From Castor canadensis (lineage: Eukaryota; Chordata; Mammalia; Rodentia; Castoridae), in NCBI RefSeq assembly GCF_047511655.1, contig NC_133396.1, positions 130,395,490 to 130,459,489 on the forward strand: a stretch of 64,000 nt of DNA, in the 5' to 3' direction. Positions 35,468-48,100 of the stretch are shown piece by piece. Position 1 is the first letter of the stretch, and each line of letters begins with the position of its first letter. The notes beneath the pieces were generated by a model that did no database searches, was not told where the DNA came from, and was given only the letters and a program-made list of their open reading frames with translations. A program made the position numbers and the translations under genes.

Positions 35468-35500
<33 letters not shown>
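35468..35500. repeat. (GA)n microsatellite in CSRP1 intron 1
   Basis: Pure GA dinucleotides. Confidence 0.95.
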
Positions 35501-35502
<2 letters not shown>

Positions 35503-35944
35503 TGGAGCCCCCCTGCCCCCCAGCTCTTAGGCAGCCTTTATCCCTTCACTATGAGTCTCCCAGTGAAGGATATCCGGGGTGGGGACAGTTAGACAGGGAA
35601 GGAAGTTTATTCTGCAGAGGGTGTGGTGTGTTCTAGAAGAGGAGGAGGAGGGGAGACTGTCCTTGGGTCTCCAGTGCCTAGAATGGAAGGTTGTGGGGGA
35701 TGCAGGAGAGAAGCAGAAGAACAGCTCTGTGACTGGCCTGCTAAGAAAATACGAAAAACAAGGGTGTCATGGCCTCTTTGCCTCTGGTCTGCCCTAGCAC
35801 CTGCCTTCCTGGCACAGGTGTTCTGTTCTCTTTTGTAATTCACAGTCAAGCTCTGGAGCCAGCCAGTCCTCACTGGGCCAGACTTGCAGCCTGAGAGGGT
35901 AATGTTGGCACTTGATTGATGCTCAGTAAACAATGGGTGAATGA

Positions 35945-36072
35945 AGCCGGGGTGTGGTGGCCATGCCTATAATCCCAGGAAAGTGGAGGCAGGAGGATCA
36001 TATATTCAGGGCCAGGCTGGGCTACAGAGCAAGATCCTGTCCTCCACACTAACCAACCAATAAACAAACAGA
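35945..36072 (+). repeat. B1-like SINE in CSRP1 intron 1
   Basis: GCCGGGGTGTGGTGGCCATG, CTATAATCCCAGGAAAGTGG and a tail with CAAAC repeats. Confidence 0.85.
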
Positions 36073-36479
36073 TAAACACTTGTGAATGAATGGGGTAGGA
36101 GTGGCTTTCAGCTGAGTTGCCCTACCAGGTGTCTATGAACCTTGCAACAGCAGCCAGTTTTTCTACATGGGCAGCTCACAAGCAGGTGAAGGGGCAAAGC
36201 AGAGTTTTTATTCACTGTCAATTTCCCAATGGGGAAGGCAAGTTGAGGAGGCTTTCTGGTGGGCTGCCAAAGTTTATTTATGTAAAGTTTATTTATTTAT
36301 GTAAGCCAGGCTCATTGTGAGAAGTTGGCTTGTTAGCAGCCTGTGAAGAAGCATGCATTAAACATTTTGAGATCTGAAGAGATGCCAGTGACAAAAGGAC
36401 TTTTTCCTCCAAGTCAGTTGTTTGCCATTATGCGTGCACATTGGGAAGTACCTAGAGACACAAAAGTGAGCAAAGAGTA

Positions 36480-36700
36480 TTAGAATTGACCATTCCTTCA
36501 GCTAATAGTGAGCAGATAGCTGCACTTGCTGTGTGCCAGGTCCATGCTAGATATCTTGGACAATTTATGAGGTAGGTGCTCCAGCTAGCTACTTTATAGA
36601 TGAAGAAACTGAGGCTCAGATGTGGTGTGGAACTTGCTCAGGATTGCAGCTGGTTCCTGTCGAGTTGCTGTTCAAACACTGCCTGACTGCTTCCACAATC
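36480..36700 (+). repeat. MIR in CSRP1 intron 1
   Basis: CTGTGTGCCAGGTCCATGCT and GATGAAGAAACTGAGGCTCA. Confidence 0.75.
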
Positions 36701-37645
36701 TCATAGTTTGATTTGCTCTGCCACATTTTCTCTTTCTAGAACAGCTTGCTCAAGAAATAGCTGCCATTTGTGAAAAACATTAGCTTCACAAGATGCTGTG
36801 CAGCTGATTTAAAGGCAGATTCAGCTTTGCTCATTTTGTTTGGGGTCAGGGTTAGAACACATGACCTAGGTTTTCACTTTGTTGCATGGCTGGGTGAACA
36901 GGGAGCCCAAGTCATTTGCCAGGTACGCTTTTACTAGATCTGATGCATGTTTGAGTTTGGGGGCTAGGTTTGCAGGAAAGAAACCTGGAAAAGAGCCAGA
37001 GAGAGCCAGAGAGCCAGAGACAGAGAAAGGGAGTGGGGAGCACTGCTTGGGGAAGATGAGAGGGATGTCCTGAGTTCTGACAGGGGCTTAGCCTGCTGTT
37101 TCCAGTTGTCAGGAATTTATATGGTAATGACATGGCTTGTACTACGCAGCTCCTTAGGAATTTGTCTGACGTCAGCATTGAGTAATTCCCATGTATGGTA
37201 AAGTGTGTAAATACAGAGGCAGTGAGTGTTTCCAGACTCTGGCATTTCCAGTGCTTCCTGAAGGCCAGGCAGTGTCTGGCTCCTCTACAGTAACAAGGGA
37301 GGAAGAAATAGAAGGTTTGCAGCTGGAGTATGGCCCAGCCAGGCAGCCCCCTCCTCTCCAGGGGACCTGGGCATTCTTTACACAAGAGTGGCGTGGGATG
37401 GAGCTTCCTGGGGTGTCAGCTGCAAGCAACCTGTGTTTATAAGGCCTAAGTGCTCATTTGTTTTTACTTTTTAAAAAATTAACCAAAGAAAAATCATTCA
37501 GACTTTTTTGTTCAGCACGTAGGATAACCAACTGTTATCACATCATGCCAAACAAAAGCAAATTCCATCTGTTGGTTAGTCCGTGAAGCCTAATTATAAT
37601 ATAGGATTTCCTGTATTAGTTTTGAAATACTTAAAAGAAGTCATT

Positions 37646-37737
37646 GGACTGGGGTTGTAGCTCAGGGGTGGTATATTTGCTTAGGAAGTGTGAGGCCCTG
37701 GGAGCAATCCCCAGCATCAGCACACACACACACACAA
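37646..37737 (+). repeat. ID SINE with CA-rich tail in CSRP1 intron 1
   Basis: GGGGTTGTAGCTCAGGGGTG, GGGAGCAATCCCCAGCATC and (CA)n. Confidence 0.85.
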
Positions 37738-38762
37738 AGTAGTCACAGCCTCTCATTTCCACCTCCACACGACCTTCAGATTTTTGAACTCCAAAGGTGG
37801 AGAGTTTTGCTATAAAAGACATTCAGGGACAAGAGAGGAAATGGAGAGACTTAGCATTGCTCTTGGCAGCTCACAACCCCATAAGGGCCATGGGGCATGG
37901 CTTTGAAAAGAGAGAGACATGCTGTGGAGAGAGTGAGAGTGTGGAGGGAGAGACTGGCCAGTTCTGAGGGACATGGGGCCTGGAGTGATAGATCAGAGAT
38001 GCTGGTTGACTTCAGAGAGGTAAGTCAGTCATGTGCAAATTTTCAAAGAAACCATGTGGTTTCACCATGTGCATAAAGCTGAGGCCAAGCCTGTCTTGTT
38101 TTTCTTTGGTCATTCCCCCTACTCCGCCCCACTAGGGACCATTACCTTCTGGGGAAGTCTTTTACTGGGTTCCTAGTTGTTATTTCCAAGATGGAGACAC
38201 TGCGGTCTCTGAACCAGTGGACCTGCTCCTTCTCTTTCTGTTCCTGGCTGCTCTCTGGATGGGGTGTGAAGGAAGAGGTTGAGCTGCATGGTTGGAAAGG
38301 ATGATAGCACTCCTGTATACCTGGCAGATACCAAACAGCTCAGGTAGCCTGAGCAGCACCTTTCCAAGAAGATAAACACGTGAAAGGTTGGGGACTTAAT
38401 CCCTGTAAGCACTCTTTGACCCTAGGGAACAAGTGTAACCACTTGTTACACTTAACTTGAGTGGGAGAGATGGGATTTTTCCACTGGAGAAATGAAGATA
38501 TGGGGTGCTTTGTCAAGGGTTTGATGAGAGGGAGTCTACTTCAGGCATTGGTGGCTGGCAATCAAGGTGCATCCCAGAGATGGTTCCTTAAACCTGAAAC
38601 ATGATCCACCAAACCCATCACCTCTGTTGACTTTCTTGAGATTTGGGGTGAGCATGATTCTACGCCATATGTCCGTCTCCTCTGTCCTCTGCTGCTGTAA
38701 GGGCTGCCATATTGGATCTTTTCTCTCAAGATTTCAAGATTGAGGGAGGCTTTGGGTACAAC

Positions 38763-39088
38763 AGGTTTATTTATTTATTTATATTTTATTATTTTTTAAA
38801 CCTGAACTTGAACTCAGGGACTTGCTTTTGCTAGACCGAAGCTCTACCACTTTAGCCATGCTCCTAACCTCTTTTGCTTTGGTTATTTTTGTGCTGGCCT
38901 GGACCTTGATCTTCCTATTTATGCTTCCTGCATAGCTGGTATGACAGGCAAACAGTACTATACCCAGCTATTGGTTGGGATGAGGTTTCTCCAACTATTT
39001 GCCCAGGCTGACCTTGAATGGTGATCCTTCCAATCTCCACTTCCTGTGTAGCTAGGATTATAGGTTTGAGCCATTGTGCCCAGCCTGG
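38763..39088 (-). mobile_element. Composite SINE, antisense, in CSRP1 intron 1
   Basis: TTTAT tail, CTTGAACTCAGGGACTTGC, TTTGCTTTGGTTATTTTTG, two B1-like arms and GGATTATAGGTTTGAGCC. Confidence 0.85.
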
Positions 39089-40000
39089 GTACAGATCTTA
39101 ATGGGACAACAAGAAAAAACAGCAGACTTGAGCTAGCTGCTTATCAGGAAGAGGTCAGTCATTGACCTCTAGCCTCTAGCCAGTCCTAAGGATGTTGACA
39201 TTTTAGGTAAACACCTGACTGGATATTTCTAGTCATTCAGCAGAAAAATTCAAGTTTTATTCTCTCTCAGATTATCAAGAGAGTGAAGTGGGACAAACCA
39301 GAACACAGACGGCAATTTCCAATGGGAATATAACTCTGAAGGGGCCCACTGTGGAGAATGTCCTTATGGGTCATTAGTAATGGTTCTCTCAAGAGCCTTA
39401 TACCAAGAGCCTGATGTAAAGACACAGGTCCCTGCTTGTGGTCTCAAGTAATCAGGGGGAACTGGGGAACTAAACCCCAAGAAAGGACATGTAGCTTGAC
39501 CCCAATTCATTAACCAGGTGACAGATAGGTCAGGAGTTGCTGGTCCCTATTTGGCATGTTGCTTCTCAAACCCTGTTCCGTCCAGATGTGGACCAGCTGG
39601 GAAGGAGGGTAGCCATCTGGCCCCACATCTGCCAAGGTAGTGTGAGGCTTGGCTGGGCTAGTCTGTTAGTGGTAATCAGGGGAGTGTCATCTACAGCATT
39701 CCAGATACCATATCATCCCTTTTGTACCTTCTCATTTCATCCTCAGGACGTGACTGGGGAGTCAGGGCTTCGTTTTAGAGAAAAGCAAATGAAGCTCAGA
39801 ACCTCAGATTGCCCTGCTGGGAAGGGGTAAATCTTATCTACTTAACCCCAGCTCCCATTTTCCTGCGCAGCCTGAAGTCTGCCCTAGGGAACCTTCTTGC
39901 CACAGCCTCCCACAGGTCTTCTGTCCCCCAGAACTGGAAAGGCAGTGGAGGAGGAGCCAAATGCTTCTCCTAGGCACTCCACAAATTGAGAAACACCTTT

Positions 40001-40010
40001 CCTTTTAAGG
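40001..40010. promoter_or_regulatory. CSRP1: Perfect CArG box CCTTTTAAGG in CSRP1 intron 1
   Basis: Exact match to CC(A/T)6GG and palindromic. SRF binds such sites, and CSRP1 is a known SRF-dependent smooth-muscle gene. Function here is inferred from the motif and location only. Confidence 0.45.
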
Positions 40011-40689
40011 CAATCCAGCCTCCCCACAGCCAGAATTTGTCTGTTGGAAAGGAGGGGGAGGAATAAGGAGCTACTCAGGCAGGAGAGGTGGTAGCCAAGG
40101 CTCCTTCCAGCTGGGACTCTTCTCCATACACAGAGTCCCCTGAAAGGTCATCATTTAGGCTATAGACACCATACTTTCTGGCTGTGGACACCGTCTCTGC
40201 TTTTCCTCTCAAGGACTCGATCCCCATCCCATAACTGAACTCATGAGAGAGACCCCTAACCAGATGCCAGGCTCAAAGGAACGGTCCAGCCAGGGGGCAT
40301 CCTGAGCAAATCTCCCTCATGACAGGTCCTTGGGCTTCACCCATTTCTCTGCCCATGTTCCTAACTCCCTGGGTCCCTGCTGGATGTGGGCCCCTGACAC
40401 AGGGCCAGGGAGAACAAGGGGAGGCCTGTATGGAGTTGTGGGTCTCCCGCAGAGAGAGAAGGGCTTTCTGTCTGGGAACAAAGCACTGCTTGGCACTGGC
40501 TCCCCGCCTCGTGGTGAGGGGAATTTTCCTCCCTTAGGGATGTCCCTTGGGGCCTGAGTGTGTCCCTTGGTGGTTATAGGGTCTAGAAAGGGAGGAGAGG
40601 GACAAGGAAGAGAGCCAGCCTTAATGAACTGCCCTGTGCAGCTCCTCTTCAATATGCCAGGCCTGCAGCATGGTGACTGAGTCACAGGA

Positions 40690-40880
40690 TTGAAATGGAT
40701 GGACCTGCATTAGAATACAGTCTGCCTCTCTCAGCTGTATGGCTTCAAGCATTTTACCTAACCTCTCTGAGCCTTGCTTTCCTTAGCTATAAAGTGGGCA
40801 TATATTCTCCATCTTCAGCTAACAGGGTGAAATGGGATGATGCCATTTTACTGTCTGTTTGAAGTAGGAGTAGTCAGTGA
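40690..40880 (+). repeat. MIR in CSRP1 intron 1
   Basis: ACCTAACCTCTCTGAGCCTT and TATAAAGTGGGCATATATTC. Confidence 0.65.
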
Positions 40881-43241
40881 CTGTTTGGGAGCTTGGCTGT
40901 AGCACTTTCAAGTGTCAGGTGGAGGTGTGTCGGGGGAGGAGAGCCTGTGTGGTGCCGTGTGACTGAGCATTTTTCCCCAGTAGCTTTCTTAGCTGAACTA
41001 ATTTCCTATTTCACCGTCCAGAAATGGCCTGGGCTGTTCTTGAAAAAGCCACTGCCAGGAGAATGGAGTCACCATGGTTGGGTTAGTGATTCAGGCTCTG
41101 TCCTTATTCACAGGGACACGTGTAGGGATGGGGTACTTCCCCTGAGTCACTTGGTAGAGTTGGTGTCTGTCTGAATCGACTCAGGGTTCCTGAGCAAGGC
41201 AGAAGAGAAGAAGGGCTGATGGTCAGACAGACAGTAGTGCATGCTGCCGTTCTTGTCCAGTTACCCTTCACATTGTGTGGTTTTGTAGCCCTCAGTCCCT
41301 GCTCAACAAGTTGCCCCTGGAGTCCTAGGAGAGAAAGGGGTGAAGGAACTGGGACACGAGAGGCTGGCAATGGGAACTGGCACTAGATGCTCAGAGCTTG
41401 GGCCCAAGGTTATCTGAGGAGACAGAGAGAGGTCATGAGTTAGAGAAATCCTACCTACAGAGTGTGTCAGTGATGGGCGTGGGCCTGCAGAGCCACGGTC
41501 AGTCCTGAACCTGGATAGGACTTGTGCAGTGGGCTGTGGTCCCTCCAGAGCCCTTGGGGAAGGACAACAGGTCCACCCTCAGCACTCAGCTCAGCCTCCT
41601 CCAGCTGTATTTGAAGGTGTGGCCTGAGACTTCTGACGTGCCAGGCTCTGGGCTGGGCATTCAGGGGGCCGAACACAGGTTAGATCATCAGCCTAATATC
41701 AGTGTGGTGGAGTAAGAGGAGACAGCGGATGGCAAGCAGAGGAGCTCCAATGCCAAAGGGAAGGTGTAGCTCAGACACAGGTGTTTATGAGAAAGCTCTG
41801 GTAGCTGAGTGAGGCTGGATTAGGAAGGAGACTCCAAGTGGCCACCGTCAGGGTTGTGGTTCTGAATGTGTCCCAGGCGGTTGTAAAGTCTCAGCATATC
41901 CAGCACAGGGAATTTGCTGATTGTCTGAGTTTGGAGCTAGATGGAGCTCTAGATGTGACTTAAGTCAGTGGCCTAATAATGTCATCAAAACTCAGTTTCT
42001 TTTGTTTTATAGCTCTGTTTTGGACTGTCTGTCCTCCTGTGGCAACAACCCAGAGCCCATTGCTTCCCTCTTTTTTGCTTGTGGTAGGGTGAGGGGAACT
42101 TGCTCCCAGGAAACTCTCTTGGAAGATGGGATTTTTGTTGTTGTTCAAGAACCCCCAGAAATCCCTTCTTATATCCCACTGACCTCGCTCAACTCTGAAC
42201 TGATAGCATTGGCTGACTAGGTTAGGCCCAGGCCACAGGCTGTGGCTGAAAATGGGGGTAGTGACCAAGAAAAAGGAGAATGTAGCAGATGTCTTCATCC
42301 GCAGGCTGCAGGAACCTCTTGGGTGAAGGTGAGAAGGAACCAGGCTGGCAGAGGGGACGAGGGGAGTAATGGAGAGAAGAGGCACCAGAGGGCTGGTAGA
42401 CTCCAAAGGGCTCCACACCTGGCTTCAGGGTGAGAGGGGAAAGGGAACAAGAGTGGGACACAGCCAGGGAAGGGCAAAGAGCCCGAAACTATCTCCTTGG
42501 TGAGAGAGAGGATGGTCATAGCACCACAAGAAAAAACAGAGAAGTCAAGAAAAAGAACAAGGTTGAGGAAAAAAAGTAGTGAGTTCAAATGGCTCATGCG
42601 CAAATTGGCCTATCCATGTGCCAGTCAGGTGGAGATGCTCACCTGAAATCGTATGAGCCTGGATTCAGAGAAAAGAAAGGCTAGGGCCTCAGATATGCAG
42701 GAATTCCTGCATGGAGATGACAGCAGCTATGTAGGAACAGGAGATTGGGGAGAGAGAGAAAACAAAGGGAACCCCAACTTTTAAGATGTGGGACTAAAAA
42801 CATATCTCTCTCTTATACTCCAACAAACCATTGCTGAAGACTTGGTAATATTTAGCTCCAGTAACTGGCAGCAGGCAGCATCACTGACACTGCTCCCCTG
42901 CCTTAACCCCTGCTTCCCAGTCTGCACATGGTTACTGTGCACCTCTCCCAGGTCCCGGGCTCTGCAGAAACACTACGCAGAGAACATGGCCCCAGCATCC
43001 TGCACGCCTTCCTCAAATACCTATTGAACGCCTACGTGGAGACCTCTGTGCCAGGTGCCATGCAGGCCTGGAGATGCCATGTGAACATGACCTGAGTCCT
43101 CTTCTTGAGTTGAGGCCCGTGTCACCATCCATTGGGAAGCTTTCCAAGTGGCAGAGACCGTGTCTCCTTCCGTTCTTGATATTAACTCTGGGTGCCAGCA
43201 CAAACCTGGTTATTGGATGGTAGACTGTGGATGCCACCTCC

Positions 43242-43251
43242 CTATTTTTAG
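43242..43251. promoter_or_regulatory. CSRP1: Perfect MEF2-type motif CTATTTTTAG in CSRP1 intron 1
   Basis: Exact match to YTA(A/T)4TAR, about 1.8 kb upstream of coding exon 2. A muscle-enhancer role is inferred, not shown. Confidence 0.35.
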
Positions 43252-43639
43252 CAAGTCTGTGACACAGGTTCTGTGGTGCTTTCTCCTTAGGCTGCTTGGC
43301 CTCCTGAACAGCAAACCTCTCTGACTCCTACTCCCTTCCTTCCTAGCAGCCTGTGTTCTTCACTCACCACGATCTGGGCCACTTTGGCACCCACAACCTT
43401 CAGTTGGCTGTGTTTTGGGGAGCCCTTCCCTTCATGAACTTCTGTTGAAAGAGCTGGACGTGTCCTCTCCTTCGGTCATATGTCTGTTGGTGAATGATTA
43501 AAGTGGAAGGAGAGAGGCAGATTCCATCAATTTAGGCCTTCCTAAGTTGTTCTCCAAGTTCCTGTAGCTTCTGCTTTTCTGCATTTGGTGAGCCAGGCAC
43601 TTACCTGTAGCATCACCTGCCTTATTTTTGGCTTCAGTA

Positions 43640-43880
43640 TTAATAATAATTATTGAACACTTACTGTGTGCCAACCCTTTGGCATACCATACGTCATTTA
43701 TACCCAGAAACACTCTTTGAAGTGGCTTCTCTTCTCATCTGCATTTTACTGGTGCAAAAATCAAGGTTTGAAAGACCAACTGCCTTGCTCAGGGTCACAC
43801 AGCTAGTGAGTAGTAGGATCAAGATTGGATCAAACTGGCATCAGAACCACAGCTCTGTACCCCAAAGCTGGTTCAGACCA
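43640..43880 (+). repeat. MIR in CSRP1 intron 1
   Basis: TTATTGAACACTTACTGTGT, TTGCTCAGGGTCACACAGCT and AGTGAGTAGTAGGATCAAGA. Confidence 0.8.
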
Positions 43881-43925
43881 TCTGCTTTGGACTCACCTGA
43901 GGTGCTTATTTAAAAATCAGATTCC

Positions 43926-44125
43926 TGCTGGGCCCTGGTGGTTCATGCCTGTAATCCCAGCTACTCAGGAGGCAGAGATCAGGAGGATTGTGGTTCGAAG
44001 CCAGCCTGGGCAAATAGTTCATAAGACCCTGTCTTGAAAAAACCCATCACAAAAAGGGCTGGCGGAGTGGCTCAAGGTGAGGGCCCTGAGTTCAAGCCTT
44101 AGTACTTGAATAAATAAAATAAAAC
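43926..44125 (+). mobile_element. Composite SINE in CSRP1 intron 1
   Basis: GCTGGGCCCTGGTGGTTCAT, CTACTCAGGAGGCAGAGATC and GGGCTGGCGGAGTGGCTCAA. Confidence 0.9.
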
Positions 44126-45073
44126 TAACAGTTAGATCCCTGTACCTCATTTTCAGCAGTTATGATTCATGAGCTCTGGGTTGACATTAATAAACCTGGT
44201 TTTGCAAAAAGCCTTTCACCTGGTTCTAATGCACTCTAAGGCCTGAGAATAGTGCCCTGTGTGCCTGTTTCCCATTTTGTTTTAAACCTTTTCTTGGTGA
44301 GCTGCATCTTACATACAGGAGAATGTACAACACCCACATCACAGGTCAAGGAATAATTATAAAGAGAGCCCCCATAGGACAACCATTCAAGTTCAGTGAA
44401 AGAACATGGCTGGGGCCTCAGCAGCCTCCCAGGTGACCCCCAACCCACCACGTTCCTTTCCTGGTCTTAGAGGTGACTTCTCTGACAATGGTTTGCAGTG
44501 GTCTTCCCTTGCTTTTCTGTAATACTTTGTGCTCATATGTTCACCTCTTGACAATAGAGTTTTGCCCATTTGTGAATTTTATGAACAGATGTGTGCTTTG
44601 TGATCTCAGGCTGATCTGTTTCTTTTGAGCCCATTCTTTACTTATTTTTCCTTTTATTGTTGTGCTGGCTGGTGGTATATTGTGGCATTTACAAACAAAG
44701 GCTCTTACAATGTATCAAATATGTCTTACTTGAATTCACTTCTCTCCATGAGATAGATGCACCCGTGGTGAGGCATGCTGCAGTGGCTGGTCCATGTGCA
44801 TTGCCTCTGCAGCCTTCCTTGTGAAACTCCTTCATATCCTGTAGTGTCTTGAGCAAAGAGCTGAAAACACAGCAGCCGCTGTAAATGGGATTAGATGGCA
44901 GGCCGTGCCTCCATAGCTGCTGCAGGATGGTGTTGAGAACAGCAGGAGGAAGTAATCCTCAGAGGAGCCTCCTTTACCTTTGCTCCTCAGACTCTGCCTG
45001 GTGCTCTTCTGTCATGGCCAATCTGTTTCTGTCTCCCTGTGAACTTAATTCTCATTTCTGTGTCCTTTTTCAG

Positions 45074-45186
45074 AATGCCGAACTGGGGAGGAGGCAAGAA
45101 ATGTGGGGTGTGCCAGAAATCAGTCTACTTTGCTGAGGAGGTCCAGTGTGAAGGCAACAGCTTCCATAAATCCTGTTTCCTGTGCA
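45074..45186 (+). CDS. CSRP1: CSRP1 exon 2 (first coding exon; residues 1-38, LIM1 first zinc knuckle)
   Basis: The acceptor CAG ends at 45073, one untranslated base precedes the ATG at 45075, and the donor is GTGAGT at 45187. The exon encodes the N-terminus with Cys10, Cys13, His31, Cys34 and Cys37, and ends after the first base of codon 38 (Met). An upstream in-frame ATG at 45039 lies in the intron and is not used. Confidence 0.96.
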
Positions 45187-48100
45187 GTGAGTACCTCCCG
45201 GGCCTGTTATTGCTGCCAGGCGACCCGGACAGGCCTGCCCCCACAGGCTGGGCCTGTCGACACCCCAGGGAACTGGTCCCTTGGGATGTAAACAGCTTGA
45301 CATTTGGCTGAAGTACAGCTGGGGAGGGAAACACTTAAGGGCCTTTGTTCCCTTCAGAAGCTGCTTTCTGAGGGGGTGAATGGCCAGTGCTGGTGGAGGT
45401 GGCGGGTGTGCAGGGGCTGAGAGCCAAGCTGGAAAGACTTGGTTAGGAAAACTTTCCACTGACTTCTTTTTCTCCCAGCTACAATCCCATCATTTCAGAA
45501 GAAGACACTTTTAGCCCAAAGTTTCACTAGCCTTCAGGTCCAAATTATCCCTTGTAAAGAGGCAAAAGAGGCCACAGCCTTATGGTGATGGTCAGTGTGG
45601 AGGAAAGTGGGCCCTACCTTGTTCAGCTCCTTCCAAGCCAGTACATCCACTTGTCTCACACCATACTCCTACTCAGACAGCCTGCAAGAAAAGGAAGAAG
45701 TGGGGGGTGGGAGGGCTCCAAGTTCATTGCTATCCACTCCCAATAATTCAGAGTGAGAGTTGCTCCATCACAAGCCTGGAGAAGCAGGAAACCAGGCACA
45801 AGACACTGAGCATCCGATATTGACCCAGGGACCCTGAGTCCATGATGCTGCCTTGACTGGTACCTGGGCCAGGTGATACATCCAGGAAGTGGCAACTTAG
45901 AGAAGCCTGTCTTTAGATTCCTAAGTGATTGATTTGATGTGATCAGAGCAGAAGCTCTGTGTTAGGAGAGGCAGCTACATCAGATGCGGTTCCTTGCGGG
46001 TTGGCTGAGTGGGAGGTGGTAGCATGTCTTGGTTAAGCACCAGGTTTCAGAGCCAATGGGATCAGGGTTAGAATCAAAATTCTACTGTCTGTGTGATGAT
46101 GGGCAAGTTTTTCAATTTCTCTCTGGTTGAGTTTTCTCATTAATACTCCTCATGGTGTTGAAATAAAAGGAGCTTGTAAAAGAAACAAAGCACTTAAAAC
46201 AATTTTGGGTGTTCAATAAATGATAGACACTCCCCTGGTGCATGCATGCATGCATGTGCACCTCCCCCAAGCTCATTGCTAAGGGATCCACAGGAAGGTG
46301 GTGTAATAGAAAGGAGAGCTTACACTTACAGGGGTTTGAGGTCCTGGCCCATCTGGGAGCTCCAGGAAGTGAGGTTTTGTCCTTCCTGCATCCTATGAGA
46401 TAGTTAGGAAATCTGAGGTTCCTTTGTTCCTGGGAGGTTTGGGCTCCAGAGGATGATCCAGGTGGACCTAGCACTACCTGTTTGCTGGATGTTCACCACA
46501 TCTCTACCCGTTGCCGGGTAGATTAGTCCAAAGTCACCCAGCACAGAGAAGCCAGGGCCCCACATCACCAATCAGGTCTGGATGACAGCTCCAGGGCTCT
46601 TGTGATGAATGGAGACACAAGCCTGGGTGGAGCTCTGCTGGCTTCCAGCCTGCAGAGGAGGCCACAAACGGCAGCAGCATCTGGTTATCGGCAGCTCATC
46701 ACTCAGGGATTTTCAGCCAGTGTTTTTTTTAGAGGGAGTAAGAGAGGGCTTGGCTTTGGCTGGGAAGAGGCTCCAGGCTGCAGCGTCTGGAGAGCCTCTC
46801 TCTTTGCTTTCAAATGTTGCTTAACCACTGACTAAAAGGGGTCAGCTGTGCCCAGAGCTTCTGCCTGCAGTCCTGCTGTGGAGGGAGGTCAGGAATTCAG
46901 GGGGTGGCATAGGAAGGAAGGAGCAGGGACTGGGGCAGGGTGTGAGGGGGTGTTGGGGATTAGAAACAGTTGTAGAAAATCAGGCTGGAGAGCATGGTGG
47001 CTGAGGGTGTTATGCAGCTGGGGTCCCAGGTCCTGTGCAATTTTGGGGTGTCAGAGCTGTGAGTGAGCCAATAGCACCGCTGCTTCTGTCCCAGCCCTCT
47101 GAAGCATCACCTCTCCTGCTTATTCTTAGGACCTAGAGCAGAGCCAGCCCATGCTAGGTTCTAGGCAGAGACCTGGTAAGGAATGGAAAGAGCACCATTT
47201 CTCTTTTTCAGTCAAGTGGTGGTCAGTGTCCAGCCTGAAATCAGGGTAACCCACAGAATCAAAGGACTTTACTCCTTAAGGAAGAGAGAGAACAGTAGGA
47301 TCTGGGTCTATTTGACCCAGAACACAATAAAGGCCATCCTTCTTGTTGTCTGGGTCCAGGGAAATTCCCAAAAGAAGTTCTTCTGATCCTTCAGGTCTTT
47401 GGCTCTGGGTCCAGCTCAGCTTGGCACCCACATTTCCTTTCCTAAGGATCTGGGATGGGGACTAGAAGACAGGTTGATGCAACATGGCAAGGTCAGGGAG
47501 AGCTTGGCATGAGTGGGGAGCAAGGGAAGCAGTGAAACCCTATGGTCTCAATAGGGCAGCCAGTTCCCATTAGCAGATGGTTCAGTCCTGATAAGAGAGC
47601 TGAGTTCTGGCCTGGAGCCTGCCCTGAAGCTCTGTGCCCATCTCTGTGCTGCAACCAGCTCCCTCCTAGGGCAGGATGGGGTGAGCAGTCACCCTGGACA
47701 AAAAGGGCCTGTCTGTCCTAACCCTGTACTAGTGGCTGACAGAACCGAAGCCTGCAGATTGGCCCTGGGCTGTTCCCTAGAGTCCTAGAGCTCAGGCTAA
47801 GCTCAGAGAAGCCTTACATGTCCTCTGACCCTCAGGCTGAGGTTTGAGGTCAGTTTCATTCTTCTAGCCCTAGCTTCTTAGCCTACTCAAGAGGAATCTT
47901 AGGTTGGCAGAAAACCAGGACTGGAATTCAGGGGCTGGGATCTGGCCTGGCCCTGCTTCTGGCTATGGGAGCTTGAACTTTTTTTTTTGTGGGCCTCAGT
48001 TTTCCTTTCGGAAGCAGAGAGAAACACTCTCCATCCTTGGTGTGGGGGTGGGGGGCGGGTTGGGGGTGGGGGGGCTGCCTCTTCCCTGTATTTCCAAATA

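Larger units (their letters stand above)
34124..45073 (+). other. CSRP1: CSRP1 intron 1
   Basis: GTGAGT donor and a pyrimidine-rich TTTTTCAG acceptor. The intron holds a B1-like SINE, an ID element, a composite SINE pair, MIRs, a GA repeat, a perfect CArG box at 40001 and a perfect MEF2 consensus at 43242. I see no further supported exon inside it. Confidence 0.85.

Noticed and set aside
42382-42396. CTCF-like GCACCAGAGGGCTGG in intron 1
   Set aside because: The downstream half of the motif deviates (CTGG instead of CGC/CAG), so it is too weak to list.
45039-45074. Upstream in-frame ATG at 45039 as CSRP1 start
   Set aside because: It lies in intron 1 before the acceptor CAG at 45071-45073. 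The known protein starts MPNWGGG at 45075.
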